A DNA stretch of 64,000 nucleotides, taken from CAXXIC01 sp049315325 (GTDB taxonomy: Bacteria; Bacteroidota; Bacteroidia; Bacteroidales; UBA7332). The notes under the pieces are model-generated. The model was not told the DNA's origin, made no database searches, and saw only the letters and a program-made list of their open reading frames with translations. The DNA is taken from NCBI GenBank assembly GCA_049315325.1, contig JBMOKJ010000001.1, forward strand, positions 558,001 to 622,000, read 5' to 3'. Shown here in pieces: positions 8,903 to 17,386 of the stretch (positions are counted from its first letter, which is position 1; every line of letters starts with the position of its first letter). Both the position numbers and the translations under genes were made by a program.

Positions 8903-10403
8903 TCGGGAGAACGAAAACAGTTATCAATCGATACTTGAAACCACAGGACTGATTGGTTTAGTGCAGATTATCGGCGTTGCATTGGGTATCATTCGCACCA
9001 AAGCAATTGCACTAATACTCGGCACACAAGGATTTGGTGTATTGAGCCTCTACAACGGCATGGTCGATTTCGCTAGCTCTACGTCTCAATTTGGTATTGG
9101 CGTGGGCAGTGTGAAAGAGTTGTCGAAGGCTCAAAGTGAAGATAAGCAACAAGCTATTCGCGAAATTCTCTATGCTATCCGTTTTTGGATTGTTATGGCT
9201 TCTTCATTGGCTGGACTTATCATCGTCGTTTTTGCACCGCAAATTGGCACGTATCAATTTGGAGCGCAAGGCGCAGAGCACATCGATGGCATTCGTATGC
9301 TCGCATTTGCAGTATTGTTTGGTAATATTTATCAAATTCAAATATCGATCCTAAATGGGGTACGTCAGTTACGTCAAATGGCCTATTCGCAGGTTTTGGC
9401 TTCTGTGGGTGGCGTTTTCCTAGCGTTGCCCGTCATCTATTATGGAGGTAAAAGCGGCATTGAGTTGAGTATTTTGGTGGTCGCATTGTTCAATGCGGTC
9501 ACGTCGTATTGGTTTATTCGCAGAGTTGGGTATCGATCGCTTCGTGTGGATTGGACTACACTCAAACGCCACTTGCGCGAGATATTAAAAGTTGGTCTTA
9601 GCTTTGCCATTCCCAGCATATTAGGAGTTAGTCTTGCTTATGGTTCACGCTTCTTCCTCAAAGAGCAATTCAGTTTTGCGATGTTGGGCATTTATCAGGC
9701 ATGCGTGGTGCTCTCCACGTTGTATGTTCAGACTATTCTGAGTGCGATGGGTGCCGATTTTCTGCCTCGCTTGATGGCGGTGCACACCGACAATGCTATG
9801 GTTAATCGTAAGGTAAACGAGCAGATGGAATTGGGCATATTGATGGCTTCGATAGGCGTTTTTGCAACGTTTATTTTAGCGCCTTATCTTCTGCAACTGT
9901 TCTATTCGGCTCAATTTGTATCGGGAACAACCATTTTGCGGTGGCAGATTTTGGCTGTTTTCTTGCGAGTGTTGGAGTGGCCAATGGGATTTGCAACCAC
10001 TGCGAAAGGGAAAAATGTGCTTTTTATGACGCTCCAAAGCGCCTATCTGTTGTTTGAACTGGGGGTTTTGTTTCTCCTATCCATTTGGTTTGGAGTCGAT
10101 GGTTTGGCGGTGAGCTATTTCATTTCATACTCTATTTTCTTTGTGGTAAGGTATTATACCATGCGGGTTATCACTGGCTTTCGTTTTTCGTCGTTATTGT
10201 TATCCATTATCAAAATAGTTTTATTTACTTTGGGAATCATAATTGCAGCCATAACAATGTTGCCCACTTACATTGGCGTTTCGATTGCTCTGACAGCATT
10301 GCTCGTTTACACCTTTTGGTGCAATCGAGTACTGAAGCAGAATATGGAGATCGATTTATGGGCAAAATTAACTTCGGTTTTTAATTCAAGAAAAGATAAA
10401 TGA
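8895..10403 (+). CDS. Polysaccharide/O-antigen flippase (Wzx-like, MATE/MOP superfamily)
   Basis: A 502-residue integral membrane protein with about 12 hydrophobic segments spread over the whole length, the size and pattern of Wzx/PST exporters. The N-terminal region (TTGLIGLVQIIGVALGIIRT, then LGTQGFGVLSLYNG) matches the typical start of O-antigen translocases. It would flip lipid-linked oligosaccharide units across the inner membrane. It overlaps the upstream GT2 gene by 8 bases and shares ATGA with the GT2 gene downstream, so the three are probably co-translated. No Wzy polymerase or ligase is identifiable inside the window. Confidence 0.88.
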   Translation: MSSRENENSYQSILETTGLIGLVQIIGVALGIIRTKAIALILGTQGFGVLSLYNGMVDFASSTSQFGIGVGSVKELSKAQSEDKQQAIREILYAIRFWIVMASSLAGLIIVVFAPQIGTYQFGAQGAEHIDGIRMLAFAVLFGNIYQIQISILNGVRQLRQMAYSQVLASVGGVFLALPVIYYGGKSGIELSILVVALFNAVTSYWFIRRVGYRSLRVDWTTLKRHLREILKVGLSFAIPSILGVSLAYGSRFFLKEQFSFAMLGIYQACVVLSTLYVQTILSAMGADFLPRLMAVHTDNAMVNRKVNEQMELGILMASIGVFATFILAPYLLQLFYSAQFVSGTTILRWQILAVFLRVLEWPMGFATTAKGKNVLFMTLQSAYLLFELGVLFLLSIWFGVDGLAVSYFISYSIFFVVRYYTMRVITGFRFSSLLLSIIKIVLFTLGIIIAAITMLPTYIGVSIALTALLVYTFWCNRVLKQNMEIDLWAKLTSVFNSRKDK

Positions 10404-11353
10404 AAAAAGGGGAACTCTTTTTTTCAGTGGTAATTCCACTCTACCAAAAGGAAGATTACATCACGCGAGCAATCGACAGCGTAGTGTTTCAAAGCTACCC
10501 AAATTTTGAAATTCTGGTGGTAGATGATGGTTCGACCGATAACGGCCCTGAAATCGTTTCGCTTTATTCAGACAAACGAATCCGTCTCATACGTCAAGCA
10601 AATCAAGGAGTTTCATCAGCAAGAAACAGAGGTATTGTAGAAGCACAATACGACTATATCGCGCTACTCGATGCCGATGATCGTTGGAAACCTAGCTTCT
10701 TGAACGAAATGAAACGCCTCATTGAAACCTATCCTAAGTGCGGTTGGTATAGCTGTCGTCGGTACAATTATTACCGTCATCGCCCGAAAGAGTTAAGCTA
10801 TTCTGAGTTGTCTGAAGGTGTTATTGAGGACTATTTCCGCATTGCTCACAGCAACGATATCGTACACTCTTCGGCTATTGTTGTTCCCAAAATTGTTTTT
10901 AGTGAGATTGGGGGATTCAACGTAAACGTAAAAACTGGCGAAGAGGACTTTGTGATGTGGACAAAAATAGCCGCAAACTACAAAGTCTGCTACACCGACA
11001 AACCATTGAGTTGCTACTTTTTCGACGAAGCAAACCTCGAAAAACGGCTACATGTGAGAGACCCTGATCATTTCTTCGAGATGATGGAAGAGGGGAATTT
11101 CTATAAAAATGAGTTTATTGCCGATTTGGCTCTGCACCGTGGCTTAATTGAGACAGTATATGGCAGCAGAAAACATTCGAAAGAAACAGCGATTCGCTAC
11201 AGTTATACCAAGCTGTATCGCGATCGATTGATTAAATTGCGTCTGTTTAATGTTATACCACAACCTATCCTTCTGAACTCTTATCGTGCCTTAAAGAAGG
11301 TGGTTGCTGCCAAAAGAGCGATTTGGAAAAAATATTTTCAGAAAAGGAAATGA
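10400..11353 (+). CDS. Glycosyltransferase family 2
   Basis: A 317-residue GT-A enzyme with a classic family 2 N-terminus: FSVVIPLYQKEDYITRAIDS, then VVDDGSTDNG (40-49), NQGVSSARNRG and the DxD-type metal site DADD (91-94). GGFNVNVKTGEEDFVMW carries the ED acceptor motif. The C-terminus is strongly basic (KKVVAAKRAIWKKYFQKRK), which suggests inner-membrane association. It overlaps the flippase gene by ATGA and ends 10 bases before the stop of a convergent GT4 gene. Its role is addition of a sugar to the lipid-linked repeat unit; specificity is unknown. Confidence 0.9.
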   Translation: MKKGELFFSVVIPLYQKEDYITRAIDSVVFQSYPNFEILVVDDGSTDNGPEIVSLYSDKRIRLIRQANQGVSSARNRGIVEAQYDYIALLDADDRWKPSFLNEMKRLIETYPKCGWYSCRRYNYYRHRPKELSYSELSEGVIEDYFRIAHSNDIVHSSAIVVPKIVFSEIGGFNVNVKTGEEDFVMWTKIAANYKVCYTDKPLSCYFFDEANLEKRLHVRDPDHFFEMMEEGNFYKNEFIADLALHRGLIETVYGSRKHSKETAIRYSYTKLYRDRLIKLRLFNVIPQPILLNSYRALKKVVAAKRAIWKKYFQKRK

Positions 11354-11363
11354 TTAATAATTT

Positions 11364-12542
11364 TCAATTCGAATTTTTCAGAACTTGTTTGAACACATTG
11401 TATAGTTGTTCTCCAACGACATCTGATGAGGCGATTGATTTTACATGTTCTGAATTGTATTTTGGATTAAATGTTTTGTAATTCAACAGCATCCTCCCCA
11501 TTGCTTCTCCAAACTCAACTGGCGACTCAATAGGTACAGTGTAGCCCACTTCTGAAATTCGAATTTTTTCGGGTACAACATCCGTACAGATTATTGGAAG
11601 ACCTGTACTTAGAGCTTCTAATGTGGAAATTGATTGAGACTCACTTCTACTTGGTAAACAAAATGCATCGGCTTGCCAAAGAAGTTGTCTTACTCTTTGT
11701 GAATCAAGATCGCCAGTAAAACTAAAAGTTTCAGGATATCTGCTTTTTGAGAATGCAACTAAGCATTCCGTCGTGTCAAAATCAGCTCCCGCAATCCTTA
11801 CATCAAAATTAGCTCCTTGATCTTTTAATAGATTTACGGCTTCTATTAATGTGTCATATCCTTTCATTTCTTTGAAGTCATTGGTGCAAACAAACAAAAA
11901 TCGTTCATTTTTTGGCTTTGTTTTAGGCACATGATAAAACTCCGTGTCAACGATATTCGAAATTGAGGTTATAGGTGTGTGTTTATCCGCATATTGCTTT
12001 ATTCCAGGTATTATTTCATCAGAGACAGCAATTATAGAGTCCGCATTATAGATTGCTTTTTGAATATGTTTTACTGTAAAATCATCAAAAAGACTACGCG
12101 AATAGTCTGATTTCAAGCTAAAAGCATCCCAGTGTTCCGTTAAGACATAAGGAATACCGTATTTTTCTTTGATAAGATGCGCTACATAGCCAGCAAAAAT
12201 TGAACTATGGGTATGAATGATATCAGGCTGTCCTTCGATTGATATATATTTCTCGAAAAGCGCCATGTATTTCTTAATCCATAAGTTAATGTTATATTCG
12301 CGAATCTTTGGTATTTTCCTAAAATAATATACATATACACGAATATTTTCCATTTCTGTCTGAATTAATCTCCATGGATAATCTTTAAAATGGAAGCCAT
12401 AACCGCTCCAAGGAAGAATTACATTTGCTAAGACAGTAACCTTAAATTCCTTATTTTGAAGAGCTTTACCCTGGGTGATCGTAAACTGACCACCCATTGG
12501 ATAAAACCACGAAGGTAATTCAAGAATATGCGATTTGCTCAT
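11364..12542 (-). CDS. Glycosyltransferase family 4
   Basis: A 392-residue GT-B protein. The N-terminal acceptor domain has ELPSWFYPMGGQF and DIIHTHSSIFAGYVAHLI. The C-terminal donor domain contains FLFVCTNDFKEMKGYDTLIE and the family EX7E region FCLPSRSESQSISTLEALST, followed by GLPIICTDV. It is the last gene of a minus-strand run that begins at 15991. It lies 15 bases after the FemAB-like gene and meets the plus-strand GT2 gene tail to tail. It adds a sugar with retention of configuration; donor and acceptor are unknown. Confidence 0.9.
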   Translation of the reverse strand: MSKSHILELPSWFYPMGGQFTITQGKALQNKEFKVTVLANVILPWSGYGFHFKDYPWRLIQTEMENIRVYVYYFRKIPKIREYNINLWIKKYMALFEKYISIEGQPDIIHTHSSIFAGYVAHLIKEKYGIPYVLTEHWDAFSLKSDYSRSLFDDFTVKHIQKAIYNADSIIAVSDEIIPGIKQYADKHTPITSISNIVDTEFYHVPKTKPKNERFLFVCTNDFKEMKGYDTLIEAVNLLKDQGANFDVRIAGADFDTTECLVAFSKSRYPETFSFTGDLDSQRVRQLLWQADAFCLPSRSESQSISTLEALSTGLPIICTDVVPEKIRISEVGYTVPIESPVEFGEAMGRMLLNYKTFNPKYNSEHVKSIASSDVVGEQLYNVFKQVLKNSN

Positions 12543-12557
12543 TGTTTTGATATTCAG

Positions 12558-13520
12558 TTATTTATGAAAATTCCAACCGATTAGGGTTCTAATATTTTCA
12601 ATTAGTGAATAAATTGTTGATTTTTTCTCGAGTTGTAGGTATGGCTTTTTGGTTGTACCAAATTGTTTGAATGAGTTTGCGACCTCAGGAATCATACTTC
12701 CTTCAAAATCAAATACTTTTGTTTTATCGGAAACAAACCGAATTGCTTCCAAAACAACTCGTGTTGATGCTCCACTATTTCGGAAGCTAGTATCAATCGT
12801 TGATATCAGATTATATGCAGATTCCGAATCCCAAATGATGAAAAGAGCAGCATAGATAATCTTATTCTTATCTCCTAAAGCAATTATCTTTCCCTGATTT
12901 CGAAGTAGAGCCTCGTTGTGCATTTTTTCGAACATCTCGTAAGAATAGACAATATTTATACCTTTGGACTTTAAGGTTCGTTTGTGATGCTCATAAAACT
13001 GGTTGGAAGACACTGAGTCAATTAAGACCAAATCTTTCGACTTCGCTAGATGTTTTTTTTTCGCTTTACTAAAATTATGTTCAACCAATTCGATATTTGA
13101 AATGTCCTCTATAACATAAGTGTACCGAATATTTTGATTAAAACTTTTCCATCGAAATGATGAGTAATTTGTTAATTTATAGTGAAATGATTGTTGGAAA
13201 TAATCAACTTTTATTTTGTTTAATTCATTAAAAAAATAGTTTGATACTTTTCCTTCAAGTTCGAATTTTTCAGTCGGATTAGTAACCAAAGGGTAATTCA
13301 ACCAGATCCCATTTGATTGAGTAAAGAAAGGTTGAACGATTAGTCTTAATCCAAGTTTTTTGTGTGAAAAAAAAATCATGGTGGCAAGCAATTGACCGTC
13401 TTCTTCATAAATTAATACTTCCCAATTTTTGCCACAAACACAATCCATCCACCAATGTTGCGAAAAAAGTGGAATTTTGTATTGTTTACAAATTGAAATA
13501 TACTTTTCTTTTGAATTCAT
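12558..13520 (-). CDS. FemAB/GNAT-like acyltransferase (second of a pair)
   Basis: 320 residues. The N-terminus YKIPLFSQHWWMDCVCG is the pattern seen at the start of FemAB-type GNAT proteins (short helix, then IPLFSQxxW). The core has LATMIFFSHKKLG, KAKKKHLAKSKDLVLIDS and, in the second domain, AALFIIWDSESAYNLIST plus VFDFEGSM, which resembles the FDFEGS motif of this family. FemAB relatives transfer amino acids from aminoacyl-tRNA or acyl groups from CoA onto peptidoglycan or cell-surface glycans. It shares ATGA with the related gene upstream (13517-14494); sequence similarity between the two is weak but the fold pattern is the same. Substrate is not determinable from sequence. Confidence 0.7.
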   Translation of the reverse strand: MNSKEKYISICKQYKIPLFSQHWWMDCVCGKNWEVLIYEEDGQLLATMIFFSHKKLGLRLIVQPFFTQSNGIWLNYPLVTNPTEKFELEGKVSNYFFNELNKIKVDYFQQSFHYKLTNYSSFRWKSFNQNIRYTYVIEDISNIELVEHNFSKAKKKHLAKSKDLVLIDSVSSNQFYEHHKRTLKSKGINIVYSYEMFEKMHNEALLRNQGKIIALGDKNKIIYAALFIIWDSESAYNLISTIDTSFRNSGASTRVVLEAIRFVSDKTKVFDFEGSMIPEVANSFKQFGTTKKPYLQLEKKSTIYSLIENIRTLIGWNFHK

Positions 13521-14494
13521 ACTTCAATTCTTTTCATCAGAAACCGTTTCACAAAGTACATCAATGGACGCAGGATTGAAAACCTATACCAAGCCCATTC
13601 ACCATTGTACACTACGTATTCTCCTTTTACCCCCGATTTAAACTTAAAAACAGCATCTTTTGAGTGTACTGAAGGCGCTAATCGACCCATGTCATAGGAC
13701 TCAAATTTCAGTTTTGACAATGCTGAGAAAAGCTCGCGATAAATAAAAAATGAAGCCCCATTTTCTCTTGCTTCAGGAGTTGTCACTCTATAAAGATCGA
13801 CACACTGACTGCGCCGTTGATGAAAAAGAACCATACAGATGATTTTGTCGTCAGAGTTTCTCACAGTAGAGCAGCTAAATTCAGGTTGATTCACAAGTTG
13901 TTGGAACTGCTCGATTTGCGTGGAATCCCCAAATCCTTTTCGGCTCAACATCTCCTGATAAAGTTCAAAAAAGATATAAATTTGCTCGTCGCTGATTGAC
14001 GAAGAAAGTTCAAATTTTAGGTTTGCTTTATCTGACTTCTTTAAATTTTGATGCCAATTTTTATCAAATTGAACTGATTTATTAAGATGTACAAGTGTGC
14101 TGAAAGAAGCAGAAAACAAGCCGACTGGACGCAAAAATCCTCCTCTGCGAATTCCAATTTCATAATTCGGATCATAAATTAAACAGGAATCCATTTCAAT
14201 AATGTGGTAGCCAATCGAACCAAGTGATTCGAAAAACAACTTCATCTTTTTATTGTCCACAGGAAGTTTCCCAAAGCATTCGCCTTCGAGGAAAAGCATA
14301 TTTATCCCTGCTATTTTTTTTTCAATGCCCATAAAGGCAATCTCGGGAGAGGTTTCATCATCAACAAAAAAACGCGCATTTAACGGTTTTCGGACATTAT
14401 AGAAGTTGTACCACGCTTCCGTTTGTGAAAACGGAATGTAGTCAAAATCCTTTATTAGACTAAAATAGCGCTCTTTGTCCCGAATTTCTACCAT
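13517..14494 (-). CDS. FemAB/GNAT-like acyltransferase (first of a pair)
   Basis: 325 residues. It begins like FemAB-type proteins (YIPFSQTEAWYNFYN) and carries two GNAT-like halves. The second half contains SRKGFGDSTQIEQFQQL, ICMVLFHQRRSQCVDLYRV and a C-terminal YDMGRLAPS segment, equivalent to the YDxGG motif of the family. The stop overlaps the start of a second FemAB-like gene (ATGA), so the two are probably made together. It follows argE after 7 bases. In a polysaccharide locus such proteins may attach amino acids or acyl groups to a sugar; that is inference from family and neighbourhood. No signal peptide. Confidence 0.7.
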   Translation of the reverse strand: MVEIRDKERYFSLIKDFDYIPFSQTEAWYNFYNVRKPLNARFFVDDETSPEIAFMGIEKKIAGINMLFLEGECFGKLPVDNKKMKLFFESLGSIGYHIIEMDSCLIYDPNYEIGIRRGGFLRPVGLFSASFSTLVHLNKSVQFDKNWHQNLKKSDKANLKFELSSSISDEQIYIFFELYQEMLSRKGFGDSTQIEQFQQLVNQPEFSCSTVRNSDDKIICMVLFHQRRSQCVDLYRVTTPEARENGASFFIYRELFSALSKLKFESYDMGRLAPSVHSKDAVFKFKSGVKGEYVVYNGEWAWYRFSILRPLMYFVKRFLMKRIEV

Positions 14495-14501
14495 TGTTTT
14501 C

Positions 14502-15563
14502 TTACAATTTTAAACCATCCAATAGTTTAACGTAAATTTCTATCGCTTCGCGTATTTCGGCTAAAAAAATGTATTCGTCGGCAGTGTGTGAGCGGGCTGA
14601 GTCTCCTGGTCCCATCTTCACCGTCGGGAAACGCATGAAGGTTTGATCCGACATCGTTGGTGATCCGTAGATGGTTTTGCCAAGCGTCAGGGCGCGTTGC
14701 ACAAATGGGTTTTTCGGGTCTGTGTTCGACGAGTTGAGGCGGAAAGAACGAGGCGTAATGTCGCAATCCATCTCCAATTTCAGTATTTCGAAGACTTCTT
14801 CGTTTGTATAGCATTCATTAGTGCGTACATCAACCGTAAATTCGCATTTGTCGGGCACAATGTTGTGTTGCAATCCGGCGTGAATCACACTGACGGTCAT
14901 TTTCACTGGCCCGAGCAATTCCGAGCGTTTCGGGAACTGATAGGTTCTGAACTTCTCGATGATTGGAATTGCTTCGTAAATCGCATTGATTCCCTCTTCG
15001 CGTGCGGCGTGACCCGATTTGCCATGAACCACACAATCGAGCACCATCAAGCCTTTTTCGGCAATGGCAGCATCCATTTTGGTTGGTTCACCAACGATAC
15101 CAAAGTCTATTTTGGGTAAATGGGTAACGGCCAATTCTGCGCCGTTGCTTCCCGAAACCTCCTCTTCGCACGATGCCAAAAAGAGCAAATTGTAAGCCTG
15201 AGGCTTTTCGCGCAAAACGAGGAAAGTGTGCAACAGCGAAACCAACGGTCCGCCGGCATCGTTACTGCCCAATCCGTAGAGTTTTCCATCTTCTTCGGAT
15301 GGCGTAAACGCATCGCGTTGCCAGCCCGAAACGGCTTTTATCGTGTCGATATGTGAATTGAGAAGGATGGTTGGTTTCGATTCATCAAACGGAAAAGCCG
15401 AGCACCACGTGTTGTTGCCCAACGTTTGATATTCTACTTGATGATTGGTCAAGAATTCTCTAAACGCCTCAGCAGCTTTCTCCTCTTCGCGACTCAACGA
15501 TGGAATCGAAATCAGTTTTTTCAATAGGTCAACCGCAGAGTAATATGCTTCGTCTATGTTCAT
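14502..15563 (-). CDS. argE: M20 family acetylornithine/acylcitrulline deacetylase
   Basis: 353 residues, full length for the bacteroidetal ArgE group. Zinc-site motifs are in order: LLNSHIDTI (His, Asp), GLGSNDAGG (bridging Asp), SCEEEVSG (catalytic Glu pair), VGEPT and the C-terminal SARSHTADE histidine. The dimerisation domain sits between (about 165-275, with GKSGHAAREEG). Family role: removal of the N-acyl group in arginine synthesis; in Bacteroidota the substrate may be N-acyl-citrulline. Here it sits between an SseB-like gene (ATGA overlap) and FemAB/glycosyltransferase genes, not with arg genes, so transcription with polysaccharide genes is unusual. A role in deacylating a sugar-linked residue cannot be excluded, but the sequence looks like ordinary ArgE. 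Confidence 0.85.
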   Translation of the reverse strand: MNIDEAYYSAVDLLKKLISIPSLSREEEKAAEAFREFLTNHQVEYQTLGNNTWCSAFPFDESKPTILLNSHIDTIKAVSGWQRDAFTPSEEDGKLYGLGSNDAGGPLVSLLHTFLVLREKPQAYNLLFLASCEEEVSGSNGAELAVTHLPKIDFGIVGEPTKMDAAIAEKGLMVLDCVVHGKSGHAAREEGINAIYEAIPIIEKFRTYQFPKRSELLGPVKMTVSVIHAGLQHNIVPDKCEFTVDVRTNECYTNEEVFEILKLEMDCDITPRSFRLNSSNTDPKNPFVQRALTLGKTIYGSPTMSDQTFMRFPTVKMGPGDSARSHTADEYIFLAEIREAIEIYVKLLDGLKL

Positions 15564-15991
15564 ACTTTCGGTTGTTTGTAGTTCTGATTATATTCTAAAA
15601 CAAACATTGTGGAAGAGTCAGAATCAATAATAATTCGAAAAATATTGTTGGATTCACACAATTTAAAAACATCTTTCGATTTCATTACAGTGTATCCTGA
15701 TTCAGATTTTGTCCAATTTATTAGTGCTTTTTCTGATGTAAAAACCCCAATACTTTGAATGCCATCAATTTCATGTATAGATGTTAATTTCAATTTTGCA
15801 TTAGGTTTTAAAATATGCCAAATACTTAATGTGTTTGAATCATTAATGGACGGAAGATAAAGTTCGGAATTTCCAAACAACAATTCATCATATACTCTTT
15901 TGTATGATTCATAAGTCAATTGCTCGCAATGTTTTGTGATTAACTCAATTAACTTTCCATTCTGTGTATTTGTATTTATTTCTGAAATCAT
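15560..15991 (-). CDS. SseB-like small protein
   Basis: 143 residues, cytoplasmic, no signal peptide. The middle contains ELYLPSI and, about 30 residues later, IGVFTSEKALINWTKSESGY, then a C-terminal IFRIIIDSDSSTMFVLE. This strand-helix layout with FTSE-AL--W is reminiscent of the SseB N-terminal domain (enhanced serine sensitivity protein family), whose biochemical role is not settled. It is the first gene of the minus-strand argE/FemAB/GT4 run and overlaps argE by ATGA. The family suggestion is moderate; function is unknown. Confidence 0.6.
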   Translation of the reverse strand: MISEINTNTQNGKLIELITKHCEQLTYESYKRVYDELLFGNSELYLPSINDSNTLSIWHILKPNAKLKLTSIHEIDGIQSIGVFTSEKALINWTKSESGYTVMKSKDVFKLCESNNIFRIIIDSDSSTMFVLEYNQNYKQPKV

Positions 15992-16020
15992 TTAATTTGG
16001 AAGTAATATTAAAATACAAA

Positions 16021-16058
16021 TGTGCCAATATTTCGGGAGAAATCCAAATATTGGCACA
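16021..16058. terminator. Hairpin downstream of sufS
   Basis: A perfect 13-bp stem (tgtgccaatattt with aaatattggcaca) and a 12-base loop. Read on the minus strand it is followed by a T-rich stretch, so it can terminate the suf operon. It also lies upstream of the SseB-like gene start at 15991. Confidence 0.65.
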
Positions 16059-16081
16059 TTGTGATAATGTATAACGGGGTT

Positions 16082-17290
16082 TTAAAACATCAGCGAAACC
16101 CTTTTGACGGCTGCAACCAGCACATCGACCTCTTCTTTGGTGTTGTAGAACGAAAACGAAGCACGAACAGTACCTTCCACTCCAAGGCGTTTCATCAGCG
16201 GCTGAGCGCAATGATGACCGGTGCGCACCGCAATACCAAGCTTGTCGAGCAACATACCCATATCGTAAGGATGAATGTCACCCACAAGGAACGAAATAAC
16301 CGCTCCTTTGTGGTCAGCCGTTCCGAGAATGCGCAACCCATCTATTTTCAATAATTCAGCAGTTGCGTAGTGTAAAAGTTCATCTTCCCAAGTCGCAATT
16401 TTATCCATTCCAATGGCAGAAACGTAATCAATCGCAGCTGCTAAACCAGTCGAACCGATGTAATCAGGTGTACCAGCTTCAAATTTGAATGGTAGTTCGT
16501 TGAAGGTCGTTTTCTCGAATGTCACCGTGGCAATCATCTCACCACCACCTTGATACGGAGGGATTTTGTTCAACCATTCTGATTTTCCATAAAGCACGCC
16601 AATGCCGTTGGGTCCATAAATCTTGTGTGCCGAAAATGCATAGAAATCAGCATCCAACGCTTGAACATCCACCGTGAGGTGAGGAACTGCTTGAGCTCCA
16701 TCAATTAACACCGGAACGCCTTTCGAATGTGCAAAGTCGATAATCTCTTTCACCGGATTGATGGTTCCCATCACGTTCGAAATGTGCATCACAGAGACCA
16801 GTTTTGTCTTTTCGGTAAACAGCTTCTGATATTCGTCGAGCAGCAATTCGCCTTTGTCGTTCATCGGAATCACGCGCAGATTGATGCCTTTGCGTGTTTC
16901 GAGCAGTTGCCACGGCACAATGTTGGAGTGGTGCTCCATCACCGAAACGATGATTTCGTCGCCTGCCGAAAGCAGTTCGCCATAAGAAGAAGCCACCAAA
17001 TTGATTGCTTCGGTCGTACCGCGCGTAAAGATGATTTCGCTCGACTCTTTGGCGTTGATAAAGCGTTGAACGGTCTTGCGCGCCTCTTCGTGCGCTTCGG
17101 TGGCAGCCTGACTGAGGAAGTGCACTCCGCGGTGAATGTTGGCATTCACATTGTAGTAGCCCTCCTCGATTTTCTCCACCACACAACGTGGTTTCTGAGT
17201 AGTAGCTCCGTTATCGAGATAGACCAAATCCTTTCCGTAGATTTTACGCGAAAGAATCGGGAAGTCGTTTCTTATTTGTTGAATGTTCAT
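16082..17290 (-). CDS. sufS: Cysteine desulfurase SufS
   Basis: A 402-residue class V PLP aminotransferase fold. PLP-lysine is Lys223 in SAHKIYGPNG, and the catalytic cysteine is Cys361 in RTGHHCAQPLMKRLG. EHHSNIVPW and IDGAQAVPH are the PLP-contact motifs of group II desulfurases. It mobilises cysteine sulfur as a persulfide for iron-sulfur cluster assembly on SufBCD. It is the last gene of the minus-strand suf operon; a 96-base spacer with GC-rich repeat copies separates it from sufD. No SufE or SufU gene is visible in the window, so the sulfur acceptor must be encoded elsewhere. Confidence 0.96.
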   Translation of the reverse strand: MNIQQIRNDFPILSRKIYGKDLVYLDNGATTQKPRCVVEKIEEGYYNVNANIHRGVHFLSQAATEAHEEARKTVQRFINAKESSEIIFTRGTTEAINLVASSYGELLSAGDEIIVSVMEHHSNIVPWQLLETRKGINLRVIPMNDKGELLLDEYQKLFTEKTKLVSVMHISNVMGTINPVKEIIDFAHSKGVPVLIDGAQAVPHLTVDVQALDADFYAFSAHKIYGPNGIGVLYGKSEWLNKIPPYQGGGEMIATVTFEKTTFNELPFKFEAGTPDYIGSTGLAAAIDYVSAIGMDKIATWEDELLHYATAELLKIDGLRILGTADHKGAVISFLVGDIHPYDMGMLLDKLGIAVRTGHHCAQPLMKRLGVEGTVRASFSFYNTKEEVDVLVAAVKRVSLMF

Positions 17291-17318
17291 AGCCCCCTAA
17301 TCCCCCAAAAGGGGACTT
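17290..17318. repeat. GC-rich intergenic repeat copy (sufS-sufD spacer, part 1)
   Basis: agccccctaatcccccaaaa followed by ggggact forms a short C-run/G-run hairpin. It resembles the widespread bacteroidetal spacer element also seen at 17354, 18785 and 40652. Confidence 0.5.
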
Positions 17319-17353
17319 TTAAGAATGAAAATTATCAATATTATAGAACTCTG

Positions 17354-17381
17354 AGCCCCTCCTTGGGAGGGGTTGGGGAGG
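17354..17381. repeat. GC-rich intergenic repeat copy (sufS-sufD spacer, part 2)
   Basis: gcccctccttgggaggggtt then ggggagg: a CCCTCC-TT-GGGAGGGG hairpin followed by a G-rich tail. Related copies lie at 18785-18816 and 40652-40686. Confidence 0.55.
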
Positions 17382-17386
17382 TTTTA

